DNA of 64,000 nt from JAJDOJ01 sp034722015 (GTDB taxonomy: Bacteria; Pseudomonadota; Gammaproteobacteria; JAJDOJ01): NCBI GenBank assembly GCA_034722015.1, contig JAYENI010000157.1, forward strand, positions 1 through 64,000, given 5' to 3'. Positions 62,046 to 64,000 of the stretch are shown piece by piece; positions within the stretch are counted from its first letter, which is position 1, and each line of letters starts with the position of its first letter. The notes below the pieces were generated by a model that had not been told where the DNA came from, ran no database searches, and was given only the letters and a program-made list of their open reading frames with translations. The translations under genes and the position numbers were made by a program.

Positions 62046-63646
62046 TAAGTCCGGGTCTGTTCAGCGGGATTGCCCTGAAGGACAGGCTGTCTGCGTCACC
62101 GTTAGGCGATTGCCGGAAAATCGCCTTAGGGCTCCTGTTTGTCCTTGCGCTGTTCATGTCCCCTGCGGCCCGCGCGGGGATGGTCGACGAAGACACCTGG
62201 CTGGTGAAAGCGGGCGACACGGTGGAATCCGTATCGCGCGACTTCTATCCCGACGATCCGCAGATGGCGCTGCGGATGCAGCGCGAACTGGTCACCGGTA
62301 ATCCGCAGATCTTTCTCGACGTCGACGAGCCGTCCAGGCTGAACCCCGGGGACCGTCTGACGATACCGACATTTGCCTCCGGTCGCGCCAAAGAGCTCTT
62401 CGAGGCAGGGCTGCCCGAATCGGAACGGGACACCGACACCCTGGCGCCGGCTGCGCCTGTGGCCGCTTCGGAGGATCCCGACGTGGAGACCGGGGCCGCT
62501 GTCCCCTTTATCTTCAGCGGCGAATGGTCCGGCAGTATCACGCCGGAGATCCAGTACTTCTGGGAGACCCCGAAGGCCGGTCCCGACTACAGCGTGGATC
62601 TCTCCCTGGCATTTCAGCCGGAGTATTACCTGAGCTGGAAGAATGGCAATCAGGCGTTCAACTTCGTGCCGTTCTTCCGGATCGACCAGCGCGATTCCAA
62701 CCGGACGCACTTCGACGTTCGTGAACTCAGCTGGCTTGCGGTCAGTGGCGACTTCGAGTTCCTGTTCGGGGTCAGCAAGGTCTTCTGGGGGGTGACCGAG
62801 TTCGTCCACCTGGTGGATATCATCAACCAGACCGATGCGGTCGAGAACATCGACGGGGAGGAAAAGCTCGGCCAGCCCATGGCCCGGCTGATCTGGCTGC
62901 AGGACTGGGGATCGCTTCAATTTTTCGTGCTGCCCTATTTTCGCGAGCGGACCTTCCCGGGGCCGGATGCGAGGCTGCGTACGGTGATACCCGTCGATAC
63001 CGGCCAGACGCAGTTCGAGTCGGGGGCGAAGAACTGGCACGTGGATTTCGCCGTCCGCGGTACGACCATTCTGGGTCCGGTCGATGCCGCCCTGTCGCAG
63101 TTCGTCGGGACCAGCCGCGATCCCGAATTTCTCCCCGGAGCGAACGCTGCCGGCCAGCCCGTGCTGATCCCGCGTTACAACCAGATGGCGCAGACAGGGC
63201 TGGAACTCCAGTCCATCCTCGGTGACTGGTTGTGGAAGTTCGAGGGGATCTACCAGAACAATCCGGTGGAGGATTTTTTCGCGGCCGTTGGGGGGTTCGA
63301 ATACACGCTGGTCGGCATCTTCAGTTCCGCGATCGATCTCGGCATCGTCAGTGAGTACACTTACGATGGCCGCACGGAACGTCTCGTCTCGCCCTTCGAC
63401 AACGATGTGTTTGTCGGAATGCGCCTGGCCTTCAACGACACGCAGAGTACGGAGATCCTGGCCGGCGGGTCCATCGACCTGACAACGGTCGCACGCACCT
63501 TCCGGGTTGAGGCCAGCCGGCGGTTCGGAGACAGCTGGAAGCTCGATCTCGAACTGCAGATCTTCGACAACGTCAGCGAGAAAGACCCGCTTTTCGGTCT
63601 GCAGGACGACGATTTCGTGCGTCTGGATTTCGGCTATTTCTTCTGA
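62024..63646 (+). CDS. Outer-membrane beta-barrel protein with LysM-like N-domain
   Basis: The frame is unambiguous from about 62105: signal peptide CRKIALGLLFVLALFMSPAA, then a LysM-like segment (WLVKAGDTVESVSRDFY ... GDRLTIP) at about residues 70-125, a Pro/Ala linker, and a long beta-rich barrel ending in a C-terminal aromatic (VRLDFGYFF) as in Bam substrates. The start is uncertain: the only ATG before the signal peptide is 62024, inside the repeat; the next ATG (62156) would cut the signal peptide. 540 residues from 62024. Third gene after the MMPL permease and LolA-like protein, suggesting a trans-envelope set. Confidence 0.75.
   Translation: MSFDRNRLSPGLFSGIALKDRLSASPLGDCRKIALGLLFVLALFMSPAARAGMVDEDTWLVKAGDTVESVSRDFYPDDPQMALRMQRELVTGNPQIFLDVDEPSRLNPGDRLTIPTFASGRAKELFEAGLPESERDTDTLAPAAPVAASEDPDVETGAAVPFIFSGEWSGSITPEIQYFWETPKAGPDYSVDLSLAFQPEYYLSWKNGNQAFNFVPFFRIDQRDSNRTHFDVRELSWLAVSGDFEFLFGVSKVFWGVTEFVHLVDIINQTDAVENIDGEEKLGQPMARLIWLQDWGSLQFFVLPYFRERTFPGPDARLRTVIPVDTGQTQFESGAKNWHVDFAVRGTTILGPVDAALSQFVGTSRDPEFLPGANAAGQPVLIPRYNQMAQTGLELQSILGDWLWKFEGIYQNNPVEDFFAAVGGFEYTLVGIFSSAIDLGIVSEYTYDGRTERLVSPFDNDVFVGMRLAFNDTQSTEILAGGSIDLTTVARTFRVEASRRFGDSWKLDLELQIFDNVSEKDPLFGLQDDDFVRLDFGYFF
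62105..62125. repeat. 21-bp two-tip derivative of the dispersed repeat
   Basis: GGCGATTGCCGGAAAATCGCC, made of both tips of the element with the middle lost, flanked by TTA on both sides (62102-62104, 62126-62128). It is in frame inside the signal-peptide region of the outer-membrane protein gene, coding GDCRKIA. Confidence 0.75.
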
Positions 63647-63706
63647 CAGCGGTCAGTAGTCAGCTGAAGGCTGAATGCAAAGCGGAAACGCGACAGAGGT
63701 GCTGCC

Positions 63707-64000
63707 TTGAGACTGGAACACTGGGACCCCGAGGCCGATGGCGTGCTCGACGAGGCGGCCATGCGGCGAAAGCTCGAGTCGCAAGGCTACCGCGTGACAC
63801 GCTACCACTATCCACCCGGTACCGTTTTCTCCGAACACACGCACGGGGTGGACAAGATCGATGCGGTCCTGTCCGGTCGGTTCAGGATGACGATGGGCAG
63901 GCGGTCCGTGATTCTGGAGGCCGGGGACATGCTGGAAGTGCCGAGCGGGGCGGTCCACAGCGCGGAAGTGATGGGCGGCGAAACCGTTGTCAGCCTGGAC
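63707..64000 (+). CDS. Cupin-domain protein (partial, runs off window)
   Basis: 98 residues visible from a TTG start at 63707 with AGAGGTG upstream. The cupin metal motif SEHTHGVDKIDAVLSGRF and the second motif LEAGDMLEVPSGAVHSAEV are present, giving a small beta-barrel of the cupin_2 type. The 3' end lies beyond the window. No substrate can be inferred. Confidence 0.75.
   Translation, partial: MRLEHWDPEADGVLDEAAMRRKLESQGYRVTRYHYPPGTVFSEHTHGVDKIDAVLSGRFRMTMGRRSVILEAGDMLEVPSGAVHSAEVMGGETVVSLD

Overview
The window is 64 kb of GC-rich (about 60%), densely coding bacterial DNA. The gene set and gene order are gammaproteobacterial: cmoAB, hspQ, yggS-proC-yggT, pilT-pilU, pyrR-pyrB-pyrC', ruvX-yqgE-tonB-gshB-pilGHIJ-chpA, and metK-ahcY-metF-rsmE. 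Much of 17-42 kb follows the order I know from Pseudomonas aeruginosa (PA0390s to PA0410s). The tkt-gap-pgk-pyk-fba block resembles the CO2-fixation/glycolysis operons of autotrophic sulfur-oxidising Gammaproteobacteria (Chromatiales/Ectothiorhodospiraceae-like). That placement is inference; no 16S rRNA is present. I saw no rRNA, tRNA, CRISPR array, prophage or transposase.

Layout. 0.3-3.4 kb: ECF sigma factor, membrane anti-sigma-like protein and a VWA-domain lipoprotein. 3.7-7.8 kb: membrane protein, Mut7-C protein, cmoA, cmoB, mtfA. 7.8-13.6 kb: cysQ, nudE, yrfG and small conserved genes (YkgJ type, NRDE type, HTH/coiled coil, DUF2384). 13.7-17.8 kb: dihydrolipoyl dehydrogenase, hspQ, a TerB-like gene, an HU-like protein and a DUF4426 protein. 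17.9-24.4 kb: yggT-proC-yggS, divergent from pilT, pilU and a third PilT-family ATPase. 24.5-31.6 kb: a minus-strand run from gshB to pyrR, pyrB, an inactive-looking dihydroorotase and a PyrK-like protein. 31.9-42.2 kb: the Pil-Chp chemosensory operon, including a 1984-residue ChpA. 42.4-46.8 kb: the methyl-cycle operon metK-ahcY-metF-rsmE. 47-55 kb: a thioredoxin-like gene and tkt-gap-pgk-pyk-fba. 55.2-57.2 kb: P-II protein and AmtB. 57.2-64 kb: CPCC protein, bioD, an MMPL/RND permease, a LolA-like periplasmic protein, an outer-membrane beta-barrel and a cupin gene that runs off the window.

The most striking thing is a dispersed intergenic repeat. Eleven essentially full-length copies (157 bp; one of 156), one 21-bp two-tip derivative and at least four single-tip remnants lie between genes. 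Each is a long imperfect palindrome with ends GGCGATT...AATCGCC, and most copies are flanked by a 3-bp TNA duplication (TAA, TGA or TTA). Insertions often sit exactly on stop codons. Several copies carry paired, compensatory changes in both arms of the hairpin, so the fold itself appears to be maintained. This looks like a MITE-type family mobilised in trans by a transposase encoded elsewhere, or a domesticated REP/BIME-like element. One pair of copies seems to have rebuilt the 5' end of the outer-membrane protein gene at 62 kb.
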